From NCBI GenBank assembly GCA_029252045.1, contig JAQXCD010000053.1:1-64000 (forward strand): DNA of 64,000 nt, in the 5' to 3' direction. Under the pieces are notes generated by a model. That model had not been told where the DNA came from and did no database searches. It worked only from the letters and a program-made list of their open reading frames with translations. Source of the DNA: Sulfitobacter sp. (GTDB lineage Bacteria > Pseudomonadota > Alphaproteobacteria > Rhodobacterales > Rhodobacteraceae). Within the stretch, counting starts at the first letter, position 1, and every line of letters starts with the position of its first letter. The translations under genes were made by a program, and so were the position numbers. Shown in pieces: positions 16,582 to 25,120 of the stretch.

Positions 16582-17604
16582 ATGACACATTTCACACGCC
16601 GCGCGACACTGGGAGGGCTTGCGGCATCCGCAGCTGCGTTTGGCCTTGCAGCACCGGCAATTGCGCAGGGACGCAAGATTGTGCTGGGGGCACTCAGCTT
16701 TACCAGTCATGCGGGTACTTTTGTCGCGGTCGAGAACGATTATTTCAAAGCGGCGGGTATGGATGTCGAGTTGAAGTTCTTTCAGGCGGCGCAACCGATG
16801 GCGGTAGCGATTGCTTCGGGGGATGTTGATTATGCGGTCACGGCGATTTCCGGTGGATTGGTATCGCTGGCTGATAAAGGTGCGATCAAAGTGATTGGTG
16901 GCGCGTTGCAAGAAGAGGCTGGCATTGACGGGCAGAAGTTCCTTGTGTCGGATGCAGCATTTCAGGCGGGCATTACTGCGCCATCCATGCTGGACGGCAA
17001 ATCTTACGGGATCAGCACGGCGGGATCATCATTCCATTACATGGGCGCGAAAATGGCCGCCGCGGAAGGGATTTCGCTGGAATACAAGCCATTGCAGAAG
17101 GTTGGGGCGATTATTGGTGCGCTGAAGTCCGGCCAGATTGATGCATGGTCTATCGTTCCGCATATCGCCAAGCCATTGGCCGGATCGGGTGCGGTGCACA
17201 TCATCGGGGACGTTGCGACATATTTGCCGGATTATCAGGTCACCACGGTCTTTACCTCGGCGAAGAACGCCAGTGGGGAGCGGCAGATGACGCAGGATTA
17301 TCTGGCGGCCTATTCCAAGGGTGTCGCGGACTATAACGCTGCGATGATTGCGCGCACCGGGGGGGATGCAGGCGAGGCGGCGATGGTCGATCTGCTGCAT
17401 AAATATGTCTACACGGACAAGCCGCGTGAGCAGGCGGCACCGTCGATTATCAACGGCACGATGCGTCTGAATGAGGGTGCAAAGATGAACGTGGCCTCTG
17501 TGCGGGATCAATTGGAGTGGTTCCAGTCCGAGGATTTGGTCGGCAAGGATATTACGCTAGATGCGTTGATCGATACATCTTATGTCGAGACTGTAGGCGC
17601 CTGA
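16582..17604 (+). CDS. ABC transporter substrate-binding protein (NMT1/SsuA-like)
   Basis: A 340-residue periplasmic binding protein from the ATG at 16582. The N-terminus has a twin arginine and a hydrophobic stretch ending in APAIAQG (cleavage near residue 29), so Tat export is possible. The mature part has the NMT1/THI5-like fold of SsuA, TauA and ThiY proteins. Likely ligands are sulfonates, nitriles, pyrimidines or similar small organics; the sequence does not decide. It heads an operon with an ATPase and a permease. A strong hairpin with a T-run separates it from the ATPase, which would favour extra copies of the binding protein. Confidence 0.88.
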   Translation: MTHFTRRATLGGLAASAAAFGLAAPAIAQGRKIVLGALSFTSHAGTFVAVENDYFKAAGMDVELKFFQAAQPMAVAIASGDVDYAVTAISGGLVSLADKGAIKVIGGALQEEAGIDGQKFLVSDAAFQAGITAPSMLDGKSYGISTAGSSFHYMGAKMAAAEGISLEYKPLQKVGAIIGALKSGQIDAWSIVPHIAKPLAGSGAVHIIGDVATYLPDYQVTTVFTSAKNASGERQMTQDYLAAYSKGVADYNAAMIARTGGDAGEAAMVDLLHKYVYTDKPREQAAPSIINGTMRLNEGAKMNVASVRDQLEWFQSEDLVGKDITLDALIDTSYVETVGA

Positions 17605-17625
17605 CAGGGGCCGCATGATGCAAGG

Positions 17626-17652
17626 GGCCGGGCGATCGCGTCCGGCCTTTTT
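17626..17652 (+). terminator. Intra-operon terminator or attenuator
   Basis: GGCCGG (17626-17631) pairs with CCGGCC (17642-17647), followed by five T. It sits between the binding-protein and ATPase genes, where partial termination usually raises the binding protein over the membrane components. Confidence 0.75.
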
Positions 17653-17667
17653 ACTTGGGAGATCGGG

Positions 17668-18429
17668 ATGGAGCTGAAGTTGGAAAGTGTGACCCATCGC
17701 TATAGCGATGTGGATGTGCTGCGCGATATCTCGTTGGAAATCCCGTCGGGGCGGATCACTTGCATTGTCGGCCCGTCGGGCTGTGGTAAATCCACATTGC
17801 TGCGCCTGCTGGGCGGGCTTGAGAAACCTGTGCAAGGGGCTGTACGCCAGTTGGGGCAACCGCCTATCGGTTGTCTGAACGCGCTTACTTATATTTTTCA
17901 GGACTTCGCGTTGCTGCCTTGGCGCACGTTGGAGGGCAATGTGGCGCTGGTGCTGGAAGATCACAATTTGCCCGACCAGGCGAAGGTCATCGCGGATGTA
18001 CTGGCGCGGACGCGTTTGACGGATTTTGCGGGTGCGCTGCCCAAGCAATTGTCCGGCGGGATGAAGCAACGTGTGGCGATTGCCCGTGCGCTGGCGGTCA
18101 ACCCTGCTGTGATGTTGATGGACGAGCCGCTGTCGGCACTGGACAGCCAGACGCGCGAATTGCTGATGGATGATCTGGTAGCCTTGTGGACGCGGACACC
18201 ATTCACGGCTGTTTATGTGACCCATAATCTGGCCGAGGCCGTGCGCCTGGGCCACCGGATTGTTGTGCTTTCGCGCCGCCCCGGCGAGGTGCGCGAAATT
18301 GTCGAGATTGATATACCGCTGGAGGATCGTGCCTATGGTGACCCCGCGCTGGAGGCACAGCAAAAGCACCTCTGGGGACTTATGCGCGATGAAGCCGCGG
18401 CGGCAGATGCGGAGTTGATGGATGTCTGA
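17668..18429 (+). CDS. ABC transporter ATP-binding protein (SsuB/TauB-like)
   Basis: A 253-residue ATPase with Walker A 'GPSGCGKST' (35-43), the Q-loop 'FQDFALLPW', signature 'LSGGMKQR' (about 127-134) and Walker B 'VMLMDEPLSALD' (about 149-160). It belongs to the nitrate/sulfonate/taurine group by its arrangement with an NMT1-type binding protein and a SsuC-type permease. GGGAG precedes the ATG. It overlaps the permease gene by eight bases, indicating coupled translation. Confidence 0.93.
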   Translation: MELKLESVTHRYSDVDVLRDISLEIPSGRITCIVGPSGCGKSTLLRLLGGLEKPVQGAVRQLGQPPIGCLNALTYIFQDFALLPWRTLEGNVALVLEDHNLPDQAKVIADVLARTRLTDFAGALPKQLSGGMKQRVAIARALAVNPAVMLMDEPLSALDSQTRELLMDDLVALWTRTPFTAVYVTHNLAEAVRLGHRIVVLSRRPGEVREIVEIDIPLEDRAYGDPALEAQQKHLWGLMRDEAAAADAELMDV

Positions 18430-19207
18430 TCAGGTTCCTTTTCGGGGGGGTGGCTTTGCGCCCAAACGGGTACGCGGTGTCGGCCTCGTTGTTTTTATAC
18501 TGTTGGTCGCTTTTGCCGAATGGGGCACCCGCAGTGGCTGGATCACCTCGCTGACCCTGCCGCGCCCTTCTGATGTTTTGGGCACTTTTGTGGAGTTGTG
18601 GCAGAGCGGGGCGCTGTTCAAACATCTTATTCCATCGCTGAGCCGTTTGGCAGTTGGCGCCACAATGGGGGCGATTGTGGGCATTGCAGTTGGTGTAATG
18701 ATTGGCCTGTTCGCTTATGTTCGCGCAGGGTTGGTGCCGCTGGTGGCTGCTATTTTCCCGATCCCCAAAATCGCGCTTCTGCCGTTGTTTGTGATCTGGT
18801 TCGGCATAGACGAGGGCAGCAAATACGCGTTGATTGCGTTTGGAACGTTCACGCCCACAGTTGTAGCAACCTACGCCGCTGTCGATAACGTTGACCGGAC
18901 GCTGATCCGCATGGGGCAGAGCTTTGGCCTGTCGTGGTGGTCGATTGTGCGCAAGATTGTCTTGCCGGGTGCAATGCCGGGCATCCTGTCGGGCCTGCGG
19001 ATTTCGCTGACCATCGCGATTATCCTGCTGGTCGCGGCGGAAATGCTGGGTGCCCAATACGGCGTTGGCGCCTATATTCTGGAGGCAGGCAGTCTCTATG
19101 ATCTGGAGCGCTTGTTTGCCGGCGTGGTGATCCTGTCGGTATTGGGAGTTGCTGTATCATCGGTCATCGGGATGCTGGAACGGCGTGTGTTGCGGTGGCG
19201 TGTTTAG
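18422..19207 (+). CDS. ABC transporter permease (SsuC/TauC-like)
   Basis: A 261-residue inner-membrane protein with about six helices and the permease loop ('GQSFGLSWWSIVRKIVLPGAMPGILSGLRI', about 160-190) that contacts the ATPase. It completes the importer encoded from 16582. The family is that of sulfonate, taurine, nitrate and pyrimidine permeases. No enzyme gene that would reveal the substrate lies in the same operon; the next gene is an aminotransferase behind its own probable promoter. Confidence 0.92.
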   Translation: MSDQVPFRGGGFAPKRVRGVGLVVFILLVAFAEWGTRSGWITSLTLPRPSDVLGTFVELWQSGALFKHLIPSLSRLAVGATMGAIVGIAVGVMIGLFAYVRAGLVPLVAAIFPIPKIALLPLFVIWFGIDEGSKYALIAFGTFTPTVVATYAAVDNVDRTLIRMGQSFGLSWWSIVRKIVLPGAMPGILSGLRISLTIAIILLVAAEMLGAQYGVGAYILEAGSLYDLERLFAGVVILSVLGVAVSSVIGMLERRVLRWRV

Positions 19208-19216
19208 GGCCGCTCC

Positions 19217-19237
19217 GGACATATAGGACATATATGT
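19217..19237 (+). promoter_or_regulatory. Tandem GGACATATA repeat with an embedded palindrome
   Basis: GGACATATA occurs twice in direct contact (19217-19225 and 19226-19234). The second copy forms the palindrome ACATATATGT at 19228-19237, merging with a TTGACC at 19237-19242 that could be a -35 box. It lies about 60 bases before the aminotransferase start and looks like an operator. Confidence 0.4.
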
Positions 19238-19295
19238 TGACCTAAATCGCGAATCCATGCTTTGTACTTTTAAATTGATGTTCAGGGAGGAACAG

Positions 19296-20501
19296 ATGGA
19301 CTGGCAGCAGATATTCGCAACCCGCAACAGCCGTATGAAAGCCAGCGAAATTCGCGAGCTTCTCAAGCTGTTGGACCAGCCCGATATCATCTCTTTTGCG
19401 GGCGGCATTCCCGACCCTGACCTGTTTCCACACGAGGCGTTCAGCGCGGCTTTTTCCGATGCACTCAGCCCGGAAAATCAGGCGACGGCGCTGCAATATT
19501 CAGTCTCCGAAGGCTATGGCCCGCTACGTGACTGGATCGTGGGCGAAATGGCGCGTCTGGGTATTCCGTGCACACGCGATAACATCCTGATTACTTCCGG
19601 CTCGCAGCAGGCGCTGGATTATCTGGGCAAGCTGTTGTTGAGCCCCGGTGACACCGCGCTGGTGGGTTGGCCCACCTATCTGGGCGCGCTGGGTGCGTTC
19701 AATGCCTATGAGCCGCGCTATGACAGGCTGGACCCCGAAACCAACCGTTCGGCTGCTGATTACGCAGAGGCGGCGGACGCGGGCCTTGTGAAGTTCGCCT
19801 ATATGTCTGTCGACTTTGCCAACCCCACGGGCAAGACACTGGACAGCGGTATGCGCGAGCGGGTGATTGATCTGGCCGATGAGTTGGACATCGCGGTAAT
19901 CGAGGACGCGGCCTATCAGTCCCTCCGGTTCGAGGGTGAGGCACTGTCGCCCGTGCTCGCGCGGGAGATCGAGCGTAAGGGCGATATCAACGCCTGCCGC
20001 ACACTTTATTGCGGTAGCTTTTCCAAGACCCTTGCTCCGGGTTTGCGCGTGGGCTGGGTTTGCGGCGCACAAGAGGTGATCAGCCAACTGGTGCTGTTGA
20101 AACAGGCAGCGGATTTGCACAGCTCGACCATCAACCAGATGGCGATTGCCACTGTGGCGAAGGCCCAGTTCGACAGCCATGTGGCCAAGATCAAAGCGGC
20201 TTACATGTCACGCCGCGACCGGATGCTGGCCGCGCTGGCAGAGCATATGCCGAAAGGTGTCACATGGACACGTCCCGAAGGCGGCATGTTTATCTGGCTG
20301 GAGTTGCCCAAATCAATGAACTGCGCAGACCTTCTGGCGCAATCGCTCAAGTCCGAGCGGGTGGCGTTTGTCCCGGGACATGCGTTCTTTGCAGACGGGT
20401 CGGGCACCAACACCATGCGTCTGAGTTTCAGCCGTACGGATGAGGCGGGCATCGACGAGGGCATCGCACGTCTGGGTCGGCTGATTTCTGCCGCGCTGTA
20501 G
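19296..20501 (+). CDS. PLP-dependent aminotransferase (class I/II, 2-aminoadipate type)
   Basis: A 401-residue fold-type I aminotransferase. AGGGAGG precedes the ATG at 19296. 'ISFAGGIPDPDLFP' (about 32-45), 'ITSGSQQALD' (about 100-109) and the Schiff-base lysine in 'GSFSKTLAPGLRVGW' (about 240-254) match the LysN/MocR-like aminotransferase group, here without a helix-turn-helix domain. Typical substrates are 2-aminoadipate, aromatic or branched amino acids with 2-oxoglutarate. It is transcribed alone behind a repeat-containing promoter region. Confidence 0.9.
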   Translation: MDWQQIFATRNSRMKASEIRELLKLLDQPDIISFAGGIPDPDLFPHEAFSAAFSDALSPENQATALQYSVSEGYGPLRDWIVGEMARLGIPCTRDNILITSGSQQALDYLGKLLLSPGDTALVGWPTYLGALGAFNAYEPRYDRLDPETNRSAADYAEAADAGLVKFAYMSVDFANPTGKTLDSGMRERVIDLADELDIAVIEDAAYQSLRFEGEALSPVLAREIERKGDINACRTLYCGSFSKTLAPGLRVGWVCGAQEVISQLVLLKQAADLHSSTINQMAIATVAKAQFDSHVAKIKAAYMSRRDRMLAALAEHMPKGVTWTRPEGGMFIWLELPKSMNCADLLAQSLKSERVAFVPGHAFFADGSGTNTMRLSFSRTDEAGIDEGIARLGRLISAAL

Positions 20502-20548
20502 GGTTGTTGCCAATTGATAAGGCCTGCAGGGGCGCATAAAGAAGCGTT

Positions 20549-21196
20549 ATGAGAACATCTCTGGCCCTTTCCCTGATATTGCTGGCTGCGCCCTTGCAGG
20601 CGCATCCGCATATTTTTGTAAACACAGGGCTTTCGTTTGTCATTGATGAGCAGAACCGCCTGACCCACGTCCAAGTCACTTGGGAGTATGACGAGCTGTA
20701 CTCACTGCTGATCACTGAAGATTTGGGTGTTGATGCCGATTACGACGGTGTGCTGTCCCCCGAGGATATCACCAAACTCACAGGGTTCGATATGCAGTGG
20801 GTGGACGGGTACAACGGCGATCTGGTAGGGGCGCTGGACGGCGTGCCGCTGGCTCTGTCGCGGCCCACTTCCCCGACGGCGGCTTTGGTGGACGGCAAGA
20901 TTGTGACAACGCATTTGCGCGCAGTCGATGGCTCCCCTGCGGTCACTGGAACGCTCAGCTTTAAGCCCTATGACGGGACCTATTACACCGCCTACGAAGT
21001 TGGCCTTGGGGTGACGGTGCGGGGGCGCAGCGGGTGCGAGATCATTCTGGACGAACCTGACATCAATGGTGCACTGGCCATGACAAAGGCAGAGTTGGCA
21101 GCAATTCCCGAAGATATGGACATTGCAGAGGCGGGCTTTGGCGATATCGGAGTGCGGTTTGCGACCGATGTGAGACTGACATGCAGCGCGCCTTAG
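20549..21196 (+). CDS. DUF1007 family periplasmic protein
   Basis: A 215-residue protein with a cleavable signal peptide (about residues 1-18, ending LQAHPH). 'AHPHIFVNT' at the mature N-terminus and the EF-hand-like 'DADYDGVLSPED' (about 62-73) are DUF1007 features. The gene overlaps the NicO transporter gene by 16 bases. DUF1007 proteins are regularly found with NicO/RcnA-type metal transporters, so this one may bind or deliver a divalent metal; the metal is unproven. The histidine pair after the signal peptide could bind it. Confidence 0.85.
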   Translation: MRTSLALSLILLAAPLQAHPHIFVNTGLSFVIDEQNRLTHVQVTWEYDELYSLLITEDLGVDADYDGVLSPEDITKLTGFDMQWVDGYNGDLVGALDGVPLALSRPTSPTAALVDGKIVTTHLRAVDGSPAVTGTLSFKPYDGTYYTAYEVGLGVTVRGRSGCEIILDEPDINGALAMTKAELAAIPEDMDIAEAGFGDIGVRFATDVRLTCSAP

Positions 21197-22083
21197 CTTT
21201 TGCCCTGTTGTTGGCGATGGCCGTGCTGGGCTGGCTTTGGATCAGTGGCGGAGGCGCGCAAATCTCTGCATGGGCCGCCGGAGAGCAGCGTGAATTCCAG
21301 AACGGTATCGCCCGCACCCTGCGCGCGCTGCGCGGCGGCGAGGCTGGAGCCTATGCACTGCTGCTGGGCAGTTGCTTTGCCTACGGGTTTTTCCATGCGG
21401 TAGGGCCAGGTCATGGCAAGCTGCTTGTCGGGGGCTATGGCATGGCGCGCGCGGTGCCGATGCTGCGGTTGTCGCTGATCGCACTTGTCTCGAGTCTGGG
21501 GCAGGCGGTGACAGCAGTTATTCTGGCCTATAGCGGTGTTTGGCTGTTGGGGCTGACGCGTGAGCGGATGGTCGGTGCGGCCGAAGACTGGCTGGCGCCG
21601 CTCAGCTACGCGATGATTGCGCTGATTGGTGGTTGGCTGGTCTGGCGCGGCCTGCGCCATCTGCGCAGCGCATTGCCGGCGAAAGAAACCCATCACCACC
21701 ACGGCCACGGCGAGGTTTGCGGCAGTTGCGGGCATAAACACGGGCCATCGTTGGAGGAGGCCGAGCAGGCCACAAGCCTGCGCGATGCGTTGATCCTGAT
21801 TGCTGGCATCGCAATCCGCCCCTGTACTGGAGCGTTGTTTGTGCTGCTGATCACATGGCAGATGGGGATTCCGATGGCAGGCATTGCGGGAGCATTTGCG
21901 ATGGCACTTGGCACAGCTTCGGTGACTGTTGCGGTGGGCATTGCCGCTTCGGGCTTTCGGGGCAGCCTGACGCGGACCATCGGGCGCGCTGGCACGCTGA
22001 TATGGATGATGCCTGTGATCGAGATTGCGGCAGGCATTGTGGTTGTCGCCCTGTCGGTCACGTTGCTTTTGCGCGCTCTTTGA
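21181..22083 (+). CDS. NicO/RcnA-family metal transporter
   Basis: A 300-residue inner-membrane protein with about six helices. The family motif is 'FHAVGPGHGKLLVGGY' (about 70-85). A central cytoplasmic loop rich in histidine and cysteine (HHHHGHGEVCGSCGHKHG, about 170-187) looks like a metal-binding segment, and 'IAIRPCTGALFV' lies in the later helices. NicO/RcnA proteins move nickel or cobalt, often as exporters. Coupling with DUF1007 leaves zinc or another metal possible. No regulator of the RcnR type is adjacent. Confidence 0.88.
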   Translation: MQRALAFALLLAMAVLGWLWISGGGAQISAWAAGEQREFQNGIARTLRALRGGEAGAYALLLGSCFAYGFFHAVGPGHGKLLVGGYGMARAVPMLRLSLIALVSSLGQAVTAVILAYSGVWLLGLTRERMVGAAEDWLAPLSYAMIALIGGWLVWRGLRHLRSALPAKETHHHHGHGEVCGSCGHKHGPSLEEAEQATSLRDALILIAGIAIRPCTGALFVLLITWQMGIPMAGIAGAFAMALGTASVTVAVGIAASGFRGSLTRTIGRAGTLIWMMPVIEIAAGIVVVALSVTLLLRAL

Positions 22084-22164
22084 CCCTCAGGGGCTGGTAT
22101 CTGGCATCAAAGCTGTGTGACTATCAGAGAACCCCACGATCCCCCGTGTTGATGGAGCCCCGCT

Positions 22165-23145
22165 TTGCCCCCGTTGTCGCCTGATACAGCAACCGTTTTC
22201 CGTTTTGAGGTTTTCGTGCAGCCCGGGTTCAGTGCAATCGAGCTGGCGGGCATCACCCATGCGCTGAAGACTGCAAATAAAATCATCGGGCATGAGCGGT
22301 TCGCCTGCCGCATTATCAGCGATATGCCGGGGTTGGTGACCGGCGGGGGGCAAGTGCTGGTCCGTGCGGAGCCGGCCATTGAGGGGCACGCATTCGGGGA
22401 TGCGATTATCGTGCTGGGCGGCTCGCGTGTCACACTGTCGGGGTGGATCAGACGGGTGCGCGCGATGCAGCGGCTTGCACGTCCTGCGGTCCTGCTCAGC
22501 GATGCGGCAACGGCATTTATTCGGACCACCGATGCGCCACCGGGCCGGATCACCACTCATTGGCGTGACATCGCGATGCTGGCCGAAGAGGGCTATTACC
22601 CCAACATCACAACGCAGCTTGCCGCACAAAGTGACGGCATTACCACCGCAGCAGGCAACGCAGCCACGGCTGAGTTGGTGATTGGCCTGATTTCCAAACA
22701 TCTTGCCCCGATTGAGCTGGCCGAGTTGGGCAACCGGCTGTTACTGTCGGCCATCCGCCATAGCGATGCAGAGCAGCCGCGAGACATCTCTGACAATGCG
22801 GGCCTGTTTGATGTACGTGTGACCAAGGCAATCAAACTGATGGAAAGCAACATGGAGGACCCGCTGGCCATGTCCGAACTGACCCGCCGTGTGGGTCTGT
22901 CCACGCGCCATCTGGAGCGGGTGTTCCGTGAAGTATTCGACGAGACGCCTGCGCGTTTCTACAAGCGTTTGCGCGTGCGCCGTGCACGCGCAATGATCGA
23001 GGACACGCTGATCCCGCTGATAGATGTCGCCGTCGCGACGGGGTTCTATTCGCACAACGCACTCAGCCGCGCGGTGCGCGATGAATACGGCAGCACCCCT
23101 TCAAAAATGCGCGCGCGCAAGTCGATCAAACTGATCAAGCACTAG
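22165..23145 (+). CDS. GlxA-type AraC-family transcriptional regulator
   Basis: A 326-residue protein with an N-terminal DJ-1/PfpI-like domain (about 12-180; nucleophile-elbow region degenerate) and a C-terminal AraC double helix-turn-helix (about 220-320, 'TRRVGLSTRHLERVFREVF'). The TTG at 22165 is chosen as start because GGAG lies seven bases before it. Relatives of this type regulate catabolism of quaternary ammonium compounds, arginine or betaines (GbdR, ArgR, CdhR), which gives only a broad hint. Its target is not obvious from the neighbours. Confidence 0.88.
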   Translation: MPPLSPDTATVFRFEVFVQPGFSAIELAGITHALKTANKIIGHERFACRIISDMPGLVTGGGQVLVRAEPAIEGHAFGDAIIVLGGSRVTLSGWIRRVRAMQRLARPAVLLSDAATAFIRTTDAPPGRITTHWRDIAMLAEEGYYPNITTQLAAQSDGITTAAGNAATAELVIGLISKHLAPIELAELGNRLLLSAIRHSDAEQPRDISDNAGLFDVRVTKAIKLMESNMEDPLAMSELTRRVGLSTRHLERVFREVFDETPARFYKRLRVRRARAMIEDTLIPLIDVAVATGFYSHNALSRAVRDEYGSTPSKMRARKSIKLIKH

Positions 23146-23219
23146 CTGCGCCTGCGTAAACCGGTTGTAGAGATTCCCGGTGCTAGAACAGTGCAGTGAA
23201 ATGTCGTGAAGGGGGGGGA

Positions 23220-23603
23220 GTGATTGAACTGCTACATGTCGAGGACGACGTGGATATCCGCCAGATTACAAAACTGGCGCTAGAATTTTCCGGTGGCTTT
23301 GAGGTGGTCCAATGCGCCAGCGGTGTTGATGCATTGGCGTGGCTTCAGAACCATACACCTGATGTTTTGCTGTTCGATATGATGATGCCCGGCATGACCG
23401 GCATGGAGTTATTGACCCAGATTCGCCTGTATCCCCGTCTGGCTGCACTCCCTGCCGTTTTCATGACAGCGCGCGTGCAGGGCGCCCAACTGGACGAGTT
23501 GCGGGCAGGAGGGGCGGTTGATGTGATAACCAAACCCTTTGATCCGATGACGTTGGGTGACCGGATCAAGGCAACACTGCAAACACAGGTGTCTCTACGT
23601 TGA
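23220..23603 (+). CDS. Single-domain response regulator (CheY-like)
   Basis: A receiver-only protein of about 127 residues. The acidic pocket is 'VEDD' near the N-terminus, the phospho-acceptor is the aspartate in 'DVLLFDMMMPG' and the conserved lysine is in 'ITKPFDP'. It has no output domain, so it probably passes phosphate on or regulates a partner by contact. The GTG at 23220 is preferred; an alternative GTG at 23196 lies upstream of a run of eight G that could act as the ribosome site. It converges on the HPt gene with a nine-base 3' overlap and is likely part of the same phosphorelay. Confidence 0.85.
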   Translation: MIELLHVEDDVDIRQITKLALEFSGGFEVVQCASGVDALAWLQNHTPDVLLFDMMMPGMTGMELLTQIRLYPRLAALPAVFMTARVQGAQLDELRAGGAVDVITKPFDPMTLGDRIKATLQTQVSLR

Positions 23604-23960
23604 TCCAGAGGCTTCAATGATGCTTGTGCAGGCCTCTACAAACGTGTCGATACACCAGATGATTTCGCCCGGACAAATCGCAAGGTCTGCATAGGGGCCG
23701 TCAAGGTGCGCATTGATCTGCGCCTCACAGCGCTCTGCGGTGGCACCTAATGCGTCAAACCCCAGAGTGCCGGCCGTGCCTGCAATCTGGTGCAACGTAT
23801 TGCGTGCATGCTCAAGATGGCTGTTGATGTCTTCGACTGTTTCGCCATCCCATGCGGCCAGCGCATGTTGTGCAATGCCAGCCTTGCGATCTTCAAGCAA
23901 CGCCACAAAATGCGCGCGAATATGATCAATGCCGGGCATTTGAAGGGAATGGGCATTCAT
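23595..23960 (-). CDS. Histidine phosphotransfer (HPt) protein
   Basis: A 121-residue helical protein with the HPt signature 'ARNTLHQIAGTAGTLGFDALG' around residues 52-72; the histidine of LHQIAG is the likely phospho-acceptor. It would carry phosphate between the histidine kinase and receivers encoded beside it. Its ATG overlaps the stop of the upstream receiver/GGDEF-like gene by four bases, so its translation was probably coupled to that gene, which now has an internal stop. Whether HPt production suffers is an open question. Confidence 0.82.
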   Translation of the reverse strand: MNAHSLQMPGIDHIRAHFVALLEDRKAGIAQHALAAWDGETVEDINSHLEHARNTLHQIAGTAGTLGFDALGATAERCEAQINAHLDGPYADLAICPGEIIWCIDTFVEACTSIIEASGST

Positions 23961-24937
23961 GCGGATTTTCCTATCTGGAAGAAGTCTGTTTTCAGCCGCT
24001 CGTACTCGGCCGCGGCATCGGTTGCGGTTGTCAGCGCGGTTGCCAGCGCGCTTGAAATTTGTTCGCCTGATTTCCAGACCAGCCTGATCGCGGCACCGGC
24101 ACTGACACGGGGGTATAGCTCGGTACCATCGACGGTCATGATTTGGACGTTGTTTAGGCTGATGTTCACCCGCTCGTTCAGCTGCGCCATATCGGGATGA
24201 TATCCGCTGCGGGTGATGCACAGATAAGTGCCATTGCCTGCATGGCTCATCAGGAAGTGCTGGTTGGAAAGAGTATCTGCAATGACCTGTGCCACGTCAC
24301 GGATCAAAAACCGGAAGTCCTCAGCGGCAAGTGCATCGTTATAGGCCTCCGACTTGCGCAGAGTGAACGCAAATACCGTCGATCCGAATAAGGAACTGCG
24401 CGACAACTGGGCAACGTAGTTTTCCATCGCAGTGTAATCAATCACGCCTTTGATACCTTGCACGGTGAAGGGCCGGCTCGGGTCCAGCAGTTCAGCGGCC
24501 TGCGTTACTTTGAGCCGCGCACTGGCAGGCTTTGCTGCGGCGATATGGGCTTTCCTGCTCAGGACAAGCTCTTCTGTGATGCGGATGCGGGTTGTGAATT
24601 CGGTCAGGTCAAAGGGTTTGGTGATCTAATCCGTGGCACCTGCTGCAAACGCACGCTCGATATACGATTTCTCGGACCGGGCGGTGAGCATGATAATGGG
24701 CGTAAACGCATAACTGTTCATTTGGCGGATCTGTCGGGTCAATTCGACGCCGCCCAGGCCAAGCATTTGAATATCCAGCAAGAAACAATCAAAAGGCGCT
24801 GCGCCATTTTGAGCAATAGTCCCGAGCGCCTCGGCTGCGTTTGCTGCTGTGGTCAATTCATGCGTTCCGACAACAGACAAAATCTGGGCCAGAAGCTCCA
24901 GAATTATCGGGTCATCATCGACCGCAAGAATCTTCAC
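23957..24937 (-). pseudogene. Receiver plus degenerate GGDEF-like protein with an in-frame TAG
   Basis: One reading frame of 327 codons from the ATG at 24937 to a stop at 23957, interrupted only by TAG at 24626-24628 (codon 104). The first 103 residues are a receiver ('VDDDPIILELLAQIL', acceptor aspartate in 'DCFLLDIQML'). The amber replaces one residue in the otherwise standard 'GATD-x-ITKPFD' segment, where many homologues have tyrosine or phenylalanine. After a linker, residues of about 160-310 look like a degenerate GGDEF fold, with 'AGNGTYLCI' where a GG(D/E)EF loop would be. As written, the product stops just before the receiver's conserved lysine. A point mutation is the simplest reading. 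Confidence 0.85.
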
Positions 24938-25120
24938 TAGTTGTTACTCCACATCAATGTTTGCTGGCATGCCCGCTTAGGTTGAAAGTGGCCGCGAAAA
25001 GTGGCAAAACTAGGGAGATTTCAAAGCCTTCGCGGGGTGGATTACATCCGTTCAGGAGAAGTCTTTTCAACTTGTACTGAATGCAAATCCACGGAAAGGG
25101 AGGTACCGTTTCGGGGTTGC

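Noticed and set aside
16396-16911. Upstream extension of the rpe reading frame by about 170 codons
   Set aside because: The extension crosses the divergent promoter region and the ABC binding-protein gene, and family similarity begins only at the ATG at 16395.
23211-23218. Run of eight G before the receiver gene, considered as a phase-variation tract
   Set aside because: It lies before the likely GTG start, where it could act as the ribosome site; a slippage role would need evidence of length variation between isolates.
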